Shown here one piece after another: positions 16,442 to 25,393 of a stretch of 64,000 bases of DNA. The notes beneath the pieces were generated by a model. It was not told where the DNA came from. It saw only the letters and a list, made by a program, of their open reading frames with translations, and made no database searches. Every line of letters starts with the position of its first letter. The first letter of the stretch is position 1. This stretch comes from Campylobacter sp. MG1 (lineage in GTDB: Bacteria; Campylobacterota; Campylobacteria; Campylobacterales; Campylobacteraceae), in assembly GCF_026616895.1 (NCBI RefSeq), contig NZ_JANYME010000003.1, positions 169,826-233,825 on the forward strand. The letters are read 5' to 3'. The position numbers and the translations under genes are program-made.

Positions 16442-18244
16442 TTATTTTACATCATCTACTGAGCATGCAAAACTTATAAATTGTTTAGCATAGCCATTTA
16501 CAAAACTCTCTGAAATAATACCCATATTATTTAACATTTTATATTCTGTTAATAGAATATTATTTTTATTATTTATTAATTCTCTAACAGCTGTAAAATA
16601 CTCACTTTGAGCATCTAAAACATTAATCAAATCTCTTTTACCTATTTTAAATTCATCTTGGTATGTTAGCAACGTAGACTTAGCATAATCAACATAATCA
16701 TTTAAATAATTTATTTTATCTTTACTAATATTGTATGAATTAAATGCAAATTCATTACTTTCTTCTAATTCTCTTAAAATAGAACTATGATCTAATTGAC
16801 TTGATAATATATCAATCTTACCTTTTTCTACATTTAATTTATCATGTCCTTTATTAAATAAATTATATGAAAATCTTAAAAATGCTCCAGTTTCAGTATT
16901 TGTTGTTTTATCTTTAAATACTTTATCTTTTTCATATTTAGCACTTAGTTCTAAATCTAACTTAGGCAAATAATTACCCTTATTTACCTTATTTTTATAC
17001 TCATATACATTTATATTTTCAGCTTTAACTTTTATGCTTGGATTACATCTTTTACTAATTTCATTTAATTCTTCTAAACTTGCTGGAATTTTACCTTTAA
17101 ATTCAGGCATTACTAAAGAATTTATATCAACATTATTGCCAAATAATCTTTTAAATTTACTATTAGCATCTTCATAATCATTTGTAGCTGATAATAAATT
17201 ATTTTTTGCTAATGCCAAACGGCTTCCAGCTTGTCTTTCTTCACTAGCTCTGGCAAAACCTGAACTTGTTCTATCTTTAATAAGAGAATAAATTTCCTCA
17301 TGTGCTTCAACATTTCTATTAGCTATATCTAAAAGCAATTTTGTTCTAATTAATTCTAAATACGCTCTAGTACTTTCATACGCAACTTCATTAGAATTTT
17401 GAATTAATTTATAAGCGGTTGAATTTGTGATATGATTTTGCTCTTTTTTACCATTCATATCCTTGCCACCATTAAATAAATTCTCAGTTAAAACTATTGA
17501 TGCATCATATTGCAAACCTTTCCCACTATTTTTAGAATCCGTATGAGTTTTAGTTGTTTTCTTAACTATTCCAGCATTAGCATATAAATTTAACATAGGA
17601 TAATATACAGCACTAGCTATATCTAAATCTTTTAAAGATTTTAAATATTCTTGTTTACTTGAATTTACAGTAGGGTTAGTATCAAAAATATTTGAAATCA
17701 TTTTATTTAAAGTAATTGATTTTTCATTTAATTCATTATTAAATTCTGGTATGTCTAAACTATTTTCACTTTTAGCAGCAAGACTATCTAGTAAACTTCC
17801 TGTTGAATCATCAGATTGTAGTGTATCTAATTGTGAATTTTCAACACTTTGAATCTCTTTTTTAGGTGCTACAGGTTCTTCATTTATAATTTCAGTTTTT
17901 GCAACACTTTTACCACCTTTTCTACTAGTAATATAAGCATCTTTATAACTACTATTATCACGAATATAATCTCTATATTCTATAGCTTTACTCATTGAAA
18001 CATCATTAGTTTCAATAACAACAGTATGATAAAGACTATTAGCTGGATTCACTGGATTAGATGGTCTTGCTTTTACGATTAATTCATTAGCATATTTGCT
18101 TTCGTTTACTATTTTTTCAACATCAGCTTTTATTTTATTTAACATATTATAATCTTCTGCCTTAGAACTAGAGACAAAAATATTATACTCTGAAGCTTGT
18201 AAGCAAGAAGCTGCTATTACTGACATAAGTAAGATTTTTTTCAT
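16442..18244 (-). CDS. TolC-family outer membrane channel (LapE-like)
   Basis: The protein forms the outer-membrane exit of the type I system. It has a signal peptide (MKKILLMSVIAASCLQAS). An extra periplasmic region at about residues 20–120 (YNIFVSSSKAEDYNMLNKIK onward) has a beta-alpha-beta look reminiscent of SPOR domains. A linker follows, then the OEP repeats from about residue 180 to 585, for example LNLYANAGIVKK and LDLELSAKYEKDK. At 600 residues it is longer than ordinary TolC proteins because of the N-terminal extension. It is the first gene of the Lap-type operon, 11 bases before lapG. Confidence 0.88.
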   Translation of the reverse strand: MKKILLMSVIAASCLQASEYNIFVSSSKAEDYNMLNKIKADVEKIVNESKYANELIVKARPSNPVNPANSLYHTVVIETNDVSMSKAIEYRDYIRDNSSYKDAYITSRKGGKSVAKTEIINEEPVAPKKEIQSVENSQLDTLQSDDSTGSLLDSLAAKSENSLDIPEFNNELNEKSITLNKMISNIFDTNPTVNSSKQEYLKSLKDLDIASAVYYPMLNLYANAGIVKKTTKTHTDSKNSGKGLQYDASIVLTENLFNGGKDMNGKKEQNHITNSTAYKLIQNSNEVAYESTRAYLELIRTKLLLDIANRNVEAHEEIYSLIKDRTSSGFARASEERQAGSRLALAKNNLLSATNDYEDANSKFKRLFGNNVDINSLVMPEFKGKIPASLEELNEISKRCNPSIKVKAENINVYEYKNKVNKGNYLPKLDLELSAKYEKDKVFKDKTTNTETGAFLRFSYNLFNKGHDKLNVEKGKIDILSSQLDHSSILRELEESNEFAFNSYNISKDKINYLNDYVDYAKSTLLTYQDEFKIGKRDLINVLDAQSEYFTAVRELINNKNNILLTEYKMLNNMGIISESFVNGYAKQFISFACSVDDVK

Positions 18245-18369
18245 AAATTTTCCTTAACAATTATAATTTTTTGCGCTTTATTATATTTTTTTAACTTAAT
18301 ATAAACATAAAAAATCAAATTTTTTTAATAAAAAATTGATTTTTTTAATATTTATTAATATTTTAATAA

Positions 18370-18855
18370 TTAATTACTAATTACAAAATCTCTAACAATT
18401 CTAATATCGGCTACCTCCTTTAAAATACCAGTAGTTTCAACCGATATTCTAGCCACTACTGTATCAATATCAAAAGCTAATAATTTATCTGTCTTGTTCC
18501 AACCACTTGATGGTGCAGGAGTTGACATATATCTTATAACTACCTCAAATTGTGGATTTTTTTCATCTGGAAAATAATATGTCTCATCAATATTACTTAT
18601 ATTAAGACCTAAAATATTTTTATATGTTGCACCATTAATTCTTTTATCAGAATCGGTATCAGACTTACTTTGCAATACCCTAACTGTAGCTAATGTCTTT
18701 GCACCCTCATAAACCATCTCGGCTTGTTCTTTTATATAGCTTCTTGTTGCAAATGACACAGTAGATTGACTTGTCTTAACAGTCATAACACAAATAACAC
18801 CAACAATAATTATAAAAATAATAGCAGTAATCATTGAAAAAGCTTGTTTTTTCAT
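18370..18855 (-). CDS. Pseudopilin-like protein 3
   Basis: A short N-terminus (MKKQAFSM) leads into a long hydrophobic helix (ITAIIFIIIVGVICVMTV), the pattern of type II secretion/type IV pilus pseudopilins. The Glu at +5 is replaced by Thr, as in some minor pseudopilins. I chose the ATG at 18855 over the one at 18876: it overlaps the previous stop as ATGA and follows an AGGAG at a good distance. The mature part (about 130 residues) has no assigned function. It is the last gene in a run of three similar genes downstream of serC. Confidence 0.75.
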   Translation of the reverse strand: MKKQAFSMITAIIFIIIVGVICVMTVKTSQSTVSFATRSYIKEQAEMVYEGAKTLATVRVLQSKSDTDSDKRINGATYKNILGLNISNIDETYYFPDEKNPQFEVVIRYMSTPAPSSGWNKTDKLLAFDIDTVVARISVETTGILKEVADIRIVRDFVISN

Positions 18856-19766
18856 ATTATCACTCCTGTTTTGCATACTCTAATTGTAGTGCTTTTGTGT
18901 ATGAAACTACCTGGAAGCCCAGCTCTTTCTAAACACAAATTTATTCTTGTAACACCACTATCATTATAAATAGCGAAATCACTAATTTCATCAACTAAGA
19001 TAGATTTTGTTTTACCTATTGAAGAAAAATTAGTCTTTTCTCTAGTGCTCCAATCATAGCTATAAAATTCTAATTTTTTATCTTTATAAACTAAACCTTC
19101 AATTTTATCAACCAAAACATAAGCATTACTCATAGAAAAATTCTTCTTACTTAAGTCAAAATATATTATTCCTTTTTCTAAGTTATATAAATCATTTTCC
19201 ATAAATGCCGTTGAATTTGCTATATTATCACCTAAGAAATATATACCATAATTTCCAGTTATATTATAATTATATTCAACAGGACTTGCAGCTGATTTAA
19301 TATCGCAATCACTGCCTGTAAAACATGAAAATTGACCTGCTACTTTGTAACAATTTGTATTTAATACTTTATTAACAACACATTTCGTTTGATTAATACC
19401 ATCCCATTTACCAAGTCTTTTATCCTTAATAGCAATTCTAGCCCATTCAAAAATTTTAAAATTACCTACAGTTACTGAATTCTTAGCAATAGTTTCGCTA
19501 GTATTAAATACAAATTTACAATTTGTAGTAGCACTACAATCTGAATCTTCTTCTCTTTTAAGTCTATAACTATTCTTAACACCATTGTTTAGATGAACAC
19601 TTATAAAATCCATAGCTACTTGCGATTTAATCTCAAGCTCATTTAAAGCTCTACTTCTTTGCTCATTATCATAAGAAAATTTAACAATATTAATAGCAAC
19701 TCCTGATACTATACCAAGAACTACTATAACCATCACTAATTCTATCATAGTAAATGCTTTTTTCAT
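18852..19766 (-). CDS. Pseudopilin-like protein 2 (GspH/PilE-type N-terminus)
   Basis: The N-terminus MKKAFTMIELVMVIVVLGIV is a canonical prepilin peptidase site, with Glu at position 5 of the mature protein. A 280-residue globular domain follows. Several Cys residues (SDCSATTNCKF, CYKVAGQFSCFTGSDC and later CLERA, VCK) could form disulfides in the periplasm. It is larger than common minor pilins. It lies 11 bases after the first pseudopilin gene. No assembly ATPase or platform gene is in the window. Confidence 0.82.
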   Translation of the reverse strand: MKKAFTMIELVMVIVVLGIVSGVAINIVKFSYDNEQRSRALNELEIKSQVAMDFISVHLNNGVKNSYRLKREEDSDCSATTNCKFVFNTSETIAKNSVTVGNFKIFEWARIAIKDKRLGKWDGINQTKCVVNKVLNTNCYKVAGQFSCFTGSDCDIKSAASPVEYNYNITGNYGIYFLGDNIANSTAFMENDLYNLEKGIIYFDLSKKNFSMSNAYVLVDKIEGLVYKDKKLEFYSYDWSTREKTNFSSIGKTKSILVDEISDFAIYNDSGVTRINLCLERAGLPGSFIHKSTTIRVCKTGVII

Positions 19767-19777
19767 ATCTACCTCAT

Positions 19778-20470
19778 TTACATATTACTAAATGCTCTTA
19801 ATTTATTTTCAATCTCTGTTTCCCAACCACTATTTGATTTTAATAAATACTGGCTAAATACACTATTTACCCTACCAGTATTAGAAAAAAATACATAAAA
19901 TCCTGTTTGAAACTGAGAATTTTTTAACAATAATTGATATGTTTTTAATTCTGGAAAAATCGCTGACCTTGTCTTTAAATCTTTATCGGTAATCTCTTTT
20001 AAAGTGATTGTTGAACTTTTATCAACCTTAGCATTATAACCACCTAACTCATACTTATATTTATCTCCAACTACTGGAATTATTGTTAAATCTTTTATAT
20101 CTGGCTTTGAAGATATATCTATTATATTGCTACTACCACCTGACCTATCAGCTATATTTCTACCATTTTGATGGCGTGAATTTAGATTAAGCAAACTTAA
20201 GTCAGGTTTGCTAGGATAATTAGTCCCATTAAAACAATATTGTGCTAATAAACTATTACTTTTATAATCATCATAACATATATTATTAGCACTCAATGGT
20301 AAATTTTTAATCATTCCATATAATTCTTTAAGCTCATAAAAATATTCTTGTCTATACCCTATCTCATCACTTTTTAAGCTAACTTCTACAACTCTAGGAA
20401 CAGCCGATAAACACAGTCCTATTACTACAATAGAAAATATTAGCTCAATTAGTGAAAAAGCTTTTTTCAT
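19778..20470 (-). CDS. Pseudopilin-like protein 1
   Basis: The N-terminus MKKAFSLIELIFSIVVIGLC is a prepilin peptidase site with the conserved Glu at mature position 5. The C-terminal domain of about 205 residues is unassigned. Its ATG overlaps the serC stop as ATGA, so its translation is probably coupled to serC. Pilin-like genes tied to an amino-acid biosynthesis gene are unusual but may only reflect compact genome organisation. Confidence 0.82.
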   Translation of the reverse strand: MKKAFSLIELIFSIVVIGLCLSAVPRVVEVSLKSDEIGYRQEYFYELKELYGMIKNLPLSANNICYDDYKSNSLLAQYCFNGTNYPSKPDLSLLNLNSRHQNGRNIADRSGGSSNIIDISSKPDIKDLTIIPVVGDKYKYELGGYNAKVDKSSTITLKEITDKDLKTRSAIFPELKTYQLLLKNSQFQTGFYVFFSNTGRVNSVFSQYLLKSNSGWETEIENKLRAFSNM

Positions 20471-21543
20471 CTATTAGCCCTTTCAAATTCTTTCATATAT
20501 TCACCTAAAATTTTAACCTTATTTAAATAAGCACTATTGTATATACTAGCCCTTAATCCACCTAATTTCTTATGTCCTTTAAGACCTAGCATTCCGTGAT
20601 TTTTCGCTGCTTCTTGCCAAAATTTAGTATCTAATTCTAAATTACCAGTAGTAAAACATACATTCATTAAAGACCTATCATCATTATTCACATAAGTTTT
20701 ATAAAAGCTACTATTATCTATTAAATCATATAAATATTTCGCTTTTTCTTCATTTAGTTTATTTATCACATCTAAACCACCTTTTGCCTTAAGCCAAGTC
20801 ATAATTTTAGCAAAAATATAAATAGCAAATGTAGGTGGGGTATTATATAAAGAATTATTTTCTGCATGAGTGTTATAATTAAACATCATAGGCATTTTTT
20901 TATCTTTGCTACGTTCTAACATATCCTTTCTAATTATAAGACAAGCAAAACCTGAAATTCCGGCATTTTTTTGAACACCACCATATAAAACACCTATATT
21001 AGAAAAATCTAATTTTTTTGAGAAAAAATCTGAACTAGCATCAATTATTAAAGGCGATTTTGAATTTGGTAATGTTTTATATTGAGTCCCATGCACTGTA
21101 TTATTATGACAAATATATGTGTATGAACTATCATCATTTAATTCAACTTTAGGAATATAACTATATTTATCATCTTTTGAACTAGCCACAATTCTAGCAT
21201 TAATACCTGCTAAAGTAGCTTCGGTATATGCCTTACTTGTCCAAACATCAGTATCTATATAATCACAAGGCTTATTATTAACAGCAAAATTCATAGCTAA
21301 TAAACTAAATTGTAATGTAGCCCCACCTTGCATAAACACAACATCATAATCATCGCCTATTCCATAAAGTTCTTTCACATCAGCTATAGCTTGATTATTA
21401 ATTTCTTCATAATAAGCTGAACGATGACTTATCTCCATTATTGAAAAACCATTATTTTTATAACTTAATAATTCATCTTGTACTTCTTTCAAAACTTCAA
21501 TAGGTAATTCAGATGGACCTGCACTAAAATTATATTTTCTCAT
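20467..21543 (-). CDS. serC: Phosphoserine aminotransferase
   Basis: This PLP enzyme converts 3-phosphohydroxypyruvate to phosphoserine in serine synthesis. The N-terminus KYNFSAGPSELPIEVL is diagnostic. The segment VLYGGVQKNAGISGFACLII holds the PLP-binding Lys (GVQKNAG), and TPPTFAIYIF and GLKGHKKLGGLRASIYNS are also family signatures. At 358 residues it is full length. The ATG overlaps the xseA stop (TAATG), and the order ubiE–xseA–serC matches C. jejuni. Confidence 0.97.
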   Translation of the reverse strand: MRKYNFSAGPSELPIEVLKEVQDELLSYKNNGFSIMEISHRSAYYEEINNQAIADVKELYGIGDDYDVVFMQGGATLQFSLLAMNFAVNNKPCDYIDTDVWTSKAYTEATLAGINARIVASSKDDKYSYIPKVELNDDSSYTYICHNNTVHGTQYKTLPNSKSPLIIDASSDFFSKKLDFSNIGVLYGGVQKNAGISGFACLIIRKDMLERSKDKKMPMMFNYNTHAENNSLYNTPPTFAIYIFAKIMTWLKAKGGLDVINKLNEEKAKYLYDLIDNSSFYKTYVNNDDRSLMNVCFTTGNLELDTKFWQEAAKNHGMLGLKGHKKLGGLRASIYNSAYLNKVKILGEYMKEFERANR

Positions 21544-23066
21544 TAACTCTCCTTAATTATTCTAGCAGTTTTAACACAATCAAAACTCACTAATTCTATT
21601 TCATCTCCAATTTTTAATTCTTTTAATTGAACGCCAATATTATTCTTTTTCAATCTAGCGTATTCTTTAATACTTTCTAAAAACGCTTTATTAGTTTTAA
21701 GAATATTATGATAATTGCTAATTGTTACATATTTTTCTTTAATTTTTCTTTTAAAATTAATATTTAACAAATCTTTTTTATTATTTAAATCATTTTGAAA
21801 TATTTTAAATTTATATTCAACTGTATTTTTGCTATTTTCAAATTTTAATAATATTTTCTTTTTTTCATTAATTGCATTACTAAATTTAATATTATATATC
21901 TTATTAAATTGTTCTAATTTTCCATTGATAAGACTAATTCTATTATAATAATTATTTTTATTTATATAATTACTATATACATTTAAATTATTCTTTTTAT
22001 TTAAAATATTATTTTTTAATTTTGCTTTTATTTCTAATAAATTTATTTTTTTATTATTAGTTAATAAATAATAATCTAATCTTTGCTTCATTGCTTTTTC
22101 TTGATTAATTAAAATATTTTTAAAAAAATTAAATTTATTTAATGCATCTCTTTTAGAAAATTTACTGCTCATAAATAAAAAATCTTGCTCAATTAATTTA
22201 ATTTTTGTTTTAATCAATTTACTAAATTTATCATATAACTCATCCAAATATAATTCTCTATCTTCTTTGTTATAACAAATAGCATCCATTGCTGCAGTAG
22301 GAGTAGCATAATATTTACTAGCAGCTAAATCACTTAAATGAACATCTACTTCATGACCTAATCCAGTTATAATAGGTATATTATAATCAGCAATCTTTCT
22401 TACTAATTTTTCATCATTAAAACAAAATAAATCCTCTTTACTACCACCACCTCTAGCAATCAATATTAAATCGTAATCATTACTACTAATATTATCTAAT
22501 ATATTTATAATAGATTTGGCTGCATTTTCTCCTTGCATTAAACTATCATAGAATTTCAACTTAATTAAATAAGATTTTTTATTGTGATATACTCTTAAAA
22601 TATCATTCATAGCAGCTGAATTGTTTGCTGTTATAATTGCTAAACTTTTAATACATTTAGGTAAAATTTTGTTCTTATTAAATACACCTTCATCATTTAA
22701 TTTTTTATATAATTCATTAAATTTAGCCTGTAACATACCTAATTTATCAGAAATTTCTAAATTTGTTACATTTAATTGGTATCTACCTGAATTTTGATAA
22801 ATGGTTAATTTTCCCATCAATAGCACTCTATTACCAACGCTAGGTGTATTACATAATTTATTAAAACTAGAAAACATAACGCAATCTATACAAGCATTAT
22901 CATCTTTAATCGTAAAATACCAATGTCCTGAACTATGGATAGTTATTTTGCTAATTTCACCCATAACAAATATATTTGAAAAATTATTTTCTAAAACATT
23001 TTTTGCTAAATTATTTATCTCACTAACTGATAATGGTTTTAAATTTTCTTGGATATCTAATAACAT
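21543..23066 (-). CDS. xseA: Exodeoxyribonuclease VII large subunit
   Basis: The large catalytic subunit of exonuclease VII degrades single-stranded DNA. An N-terminal OB-fold (about 10–105, with VFVMGEISKITIHSSGHWYF) is followed by the nuclease core with LILIARGGGSKEDLFCFNDE and ITGLGHEVDVHLSDLAASKY, and a typical ATPTAAMDA. Residues 280–470 form a long Lys/Asn-rich coiled coil, and a short C-terminal domain closes the protein. At 507 residues it is slightly longer than usual, because of the coiled coil. The small subunit gene xseB is not nearby. Confidence 0.95.
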   Translation of the reverse strand: MLLDIQENLKPLSVSEINNLAKNVLENNFSNIFVMGEISKITIHSSGHWYFTIKDDNACIDCVMFSSFNKLCNTPSVGNRVLLMGKLTIYQNSGRYQLNVTNLEISDKLGMLQAKFNELYKKLNDEGVFNKNKILPKCIKSLAIITANNSAAMNDILRVYHNKKSYLIKLKFYDSLMQGENAAKSIINILDNISSNDYDLILIARGGGSKEDLFCFNDEKLVRKIADYNIPIITGLGHEVDVHLSDLAASKYYATPTAAMDAICYNKEDRELYLDELYDKFSKLIKTKIKLIEQDFLFMSSKFSKRDALNKFNFFKNILINQEKAMKQRLDYYLLTNNKKINLLEIKAKLKNNILNKKNNLNVYSNYINKNNYYNRISLINGKLEQFNKIYNIKFSNAINEKKKILLKFENSKNTVEYKFKIFQNDLNNKKDLLNINFKRKIKEKYVTISNYHNILKTNKAFLESIKEYARLKKNNIGVQLKELKIGDEIELVSFDCVKTARIIKES

Positions 23067-23067
23067 T

Positions 23068-23760
23068 TTAAACCTTTCTTGCTATAAACAACGAGCAAAC
23101 ACCATATGAAAAACTCTTAAAAAATTCTAATTTAAAACTTTTTTCATTAAGTTTATGTTTAAATTCATCATTTGAATAAAATTCATCAATAGAATTTGGT
23201 AAATATTCATATGCTGCTTTATTTTTACTTAAAATTCCACCTATAATAGGTAGTATTTTTTTAAGATAAAAATCACGACATTTAGCTATAAAACCATTAT
23301 TTTCTCTTCTAAAAAATTCTAAAATTAATAAATTAGCATTAGGTTTTAAAACACGATAAAATTCTTTTAAAGCTTCATCTTTTTCAACTACATTTCTAAA
23401 ACCATAGCTAATAGTTATTAAATCAATACTACAATCCTCAAACGGTAATTTATTCGCATAGCCAACTTTAAATTCAACATCATTAAAACGTTTTTTTGCT
23501 ATATCTAACATACCTACGCTAGGATCTACACCAATTACCTTAGCATTAGAAATTTCTTTTAATAAATAACACATATCACCTGTGCCACAAGCTACATCAA
23601 CTACTTTTAACTCATTATTAAAATTTAAATATTCTTTTATTTTATCTACTGAAAATTTACGCCACTGGGAGTCTATCCCAAAACTTAAAATTTTATTTGC
23701 TTTATCGTAACTAGGTGCAATTTCATTAAACATTTGCACTATTTTTTCTTGTTTTTGCAT
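23068..23760 (-). CDS. ubiE: Demethylmenaquinone methyltransferase
   Basis: This SAM-dependent C-methyltransferase performs the last step of menaquinone synthesis. MFNEIAPSYDKANKILSFGI at the N-terminus is the UbiE signature. VVDVACGTGDM is SAM motif I, and DLITISYGFRNV and LKPNANLLILEF follow. A longer frame could begin with a TTG at 23787, but the ATG at 23760 fits family length (230 residues) and does not overlap the upstream gene. It matches the futalosine-type menaquinone pathway implied by mqnC in this window. Confidence 0.93.
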   Translation of the reverse strand: MQKQEKIVQMFNEIAPSYDKANKILSFGIDSQWRKFSVDKIKEYLNFNNELKVVDVACGTGDMCYLLKEISNAKVIGVDPSVGMLDIAKKRFNDVEFKVGYANKLPFEDCSIDLITISYGFRNVVEKDEALKEFYRVLKPNANLLILEFFRRENNGFIAKCRDFYLKKILPIIGGILSKNKAAYEYLPNSIDEFYSNDEFKHKLNEKSFKLEFFKSFSYGVCSLFIARKV

Positions 23761-23767
23761 ACCCAAC

Positions 23768-24562
23768 CTAATAATATTTTTTTGCAATTTTACTAATTTT
23801 TCTTGCTATTTTTTTAATATTCTTACTTTTTAATAATTTTTCTTTTAAATCTAATTTTTTATGAATTTTAAAAAAAGATAAAAAATCTAATAATATTAAT
23901 AATTTATCTAATTTTTCATTATATCTTCTAACTTTAATAGTATATAATCTTAATGTTTTTATATAAATTTTATTAAAGCTATCATTAGCATTACAATTTA
24001 CATAAAAACCATAATTATCCAAAATTAAACTCATTAAATCTAAAATATTGTTTTTATCAATAATATTTTTAGCAATATCATCATTAAAAATATTAGAAAA
24101 TATATTAATTAACTCCGATATTTCATAAATTTTAGATTGATTCATTAAAAATAACAAATAAATCCTTAAAGCAAGACCTATACTTATACCATATTCTTTT
24201 GATTTTAAACCATATAGCAAAGTTATTTTTAGTCTTTCGTATTCTAGTAATTCTAACTTACTTAAATTTATTTCATCGCTATATTTTGTAATAATATAAA
24301 AATTTTTAAATTTATCAATTATATTATCATCTAACATACTTCTTTTAAATTTTAAAGTTTTATGATCAAAATCATTAAATTTAAAATGCTCTTGTTTATA
24401 AGATAAATCAACTAATTTTTCAGCTTTTAAAAAATTTATTTCATTATTAATTACATCAATTTTATACAAATAATTATCATAAACATAAAAATTCTCTTCA
24501 ACCTTTTTATAGTCTAAATTAATATATTCATTAAAAGAAAGAAAGTGTATCAATCTAGCCAC
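23768..24562 (-). CDS. Hypothetical protein between perR and ubiE
   Basis: No family was recognised. The 264-residue product is rich in Lys, Asn, Leu and Ile. It has no signal peptide and ends in a basic tail (KSKNIKKIARKISKIAKKYY). It starts with GTG, supported by a strong AGGAGG six bases upstream. The position between perR and ubiE is that of Cj0323 in C. jejuni, as I recall. The basic tail could bind nucleic acid or membrane; this is only a suggestion. Confidence 0.7.
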   Translation of the reverse strand: MARLIHFLSFNEYINLDYKKVEENFYVYDNYLYKIDVINNEINFLKAEKLVDLSYKQEHFKFNDFDHKTLKFKRSMLDDNIIDKFKNFYIITKYSDEINLSKLELLEYERLKITLLYGLKSKEYGISIGLALRIYLLFLMNQSKIYEISELINIFSNIFNDDIAKNIIDKNNILDLMSLILDNYGFYVNCNANDSFNKIYIKTLRLYTIKVRRYNEKLDKLLILLDFLSFFKIHKKLDLKEKLLKSKNIKKIARKISKIAKKYY

Positions 24563-24597
24563 TTTAAACCTCCTTTTTGTTATAATTTTACATCAAA

Positions 24598-25008
24598 TTA
24601 TTTGCAATTTGAACACTCTTCTAAAAAAACAGTCATTTTGATATTACTAATTTTAAATGAAATATTATTTTGTAATTTTTTTTGATAATCATTAATATAT
24701 GCTTTATCATAATCTAAATCATAAACACTATTACATTTATTACAAACTAAATGTATATGCTCATATTCATAAATATCATATTTTGATTTTGAATTTGGCA
24801 ATGCTAACTCTATTACTAAACCTTCATCTATCATAGTTCCTAAATTTTTATAAACTGTAGCAAGAGATATAGCAGGATATTCTTCCTTAATTTGTTCATA
24901 AAGCTCATCAATATTTGGATGCTCATGCTTTGAAAGAGCTTTTAGAATACTCATTCTTTGTGGTGTAGCTTTTAAATTTTTAGCTTTTAATAATTCTAAA
25001 CAATTCAT
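24598..25008 (-). CDS. perR: Peroxide-stress regulator of the Fur family
   Basis: This metal-dependent repressor controls oxidative-stress genes. The N-terminal winged helix includes LKATPQRMSILKALSKHEHP and PAISLATVYKNLGTMIDEGL. The C-terminal dimerisation domain has the HIHLVCNKCNSVYDLDYD motif and a final CSNCK, giving the two CxxC pairs of the structural zinc site. At 136 residues it is typical. By synteny with Cj0322 it is PerR rather than Fur. Likely targets in this window include katA (28791–30218) and the peroxidase (25394–26422). Confidence 0.92.
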   Translation of the reverse strand: MNCLELLKAKNLKATPQRMSILKALSKHEHPNIDELYEQIKEEYPAISLATVYKNLGTMIDEGLVIELALPNSKSKYDIYEYEHIHLVCNKCNSVYDLDYDKAYINDYQKKLQNNISFKISNIKMTVFLEECSNCK

Positions 25009-25128
25009 ATAAACCTTTACTATATAATATTTTTTATCATTTACTAAATAATACTACAAAAAATTAAATATATTTAATCATTAATAAAAATATTCTAAAT
25101 TTAAGAAAAACAAATTAAGGAATACAAT

Positions 25129-25383
25129 ATGAAAGCACAAATTATTTATTGTAATGTTTGAAATTATAGACCACAAGCTGCAAGGATTGCAGATGAACTA
25201 ATGGAAAATTTTCAAAATATAAGTGTAGAATTTTTAATAGGCAAAAAAGGCGACTTTATAGTCAGTATAAATGATAAAATTTTATACTCAAAAAACGACT
25301 TAATAGGTTGTGATAACAATCGCTTTCCACATGAAAATGAGATAACATCATTAATTAAAACATATATAATTCCCCTAAAATAA
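25129..25383 (+). CDS. SelW-like (Rdx family) selenoprotein, TGA = Sec
   Basis: The frame starts MKAQIIYCNV and then has an in-frame TGA at 25159–25161, followed by NYRPQAARIADELMENFQNI and on to KTYIIPLK: 84 residues in all. Reading TGA as selenocysteine gives Cys8-Asn-Val-Sec11, the CxxU redox motif of SelW/SelT-like thioredoxin-fold proteins. The downstream sequence (EFLIGKKGDFIVSINDKILY) matches the Rdx family pattern. An AAGGA site lies upstream of ATG 25129. A SECIS-like hairpin follows the TGA. A start at the internal ATG 25201 would lose the active site. Likely a cytoplasmic redox protein. Confidence 0.88.
25178..25192 (+). promoter_or_regulatory. Bacterial SECIS-like hairpin
   Basis: CTGCAA, loop GGA and TTGCAG form a perfect 6-base stem starting 16 bases after the TGA. 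The loop begins with G, and its distance from the UGA (about 22 bases) fits the bacterial SECIS rule bound by SelB. Confidence 0.75.
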
Positions 25384-25390
25384 GGGGAAT
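25369..25390. terminator. Bidirectional terminator
   Basis: ATTCCCCT and AGGGGAAT form an 8-base stem around a 6-base loop. The hairpin overlaps the selenoprotein stop codon and precedes a T-rich run. It lies between converging genes. Confidence 0.8.
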
Positions 25391-25393
25391 GTT

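Noticed and set aside
25129..25383. The in-frame TGA as a pseudogene-causing nonsense mutation
   Set aside because: It falls exactly at the second position of a CxxC/CxxU redox motif, is followed by a SECIS-like hairpin, and the rest of the frame is intact.
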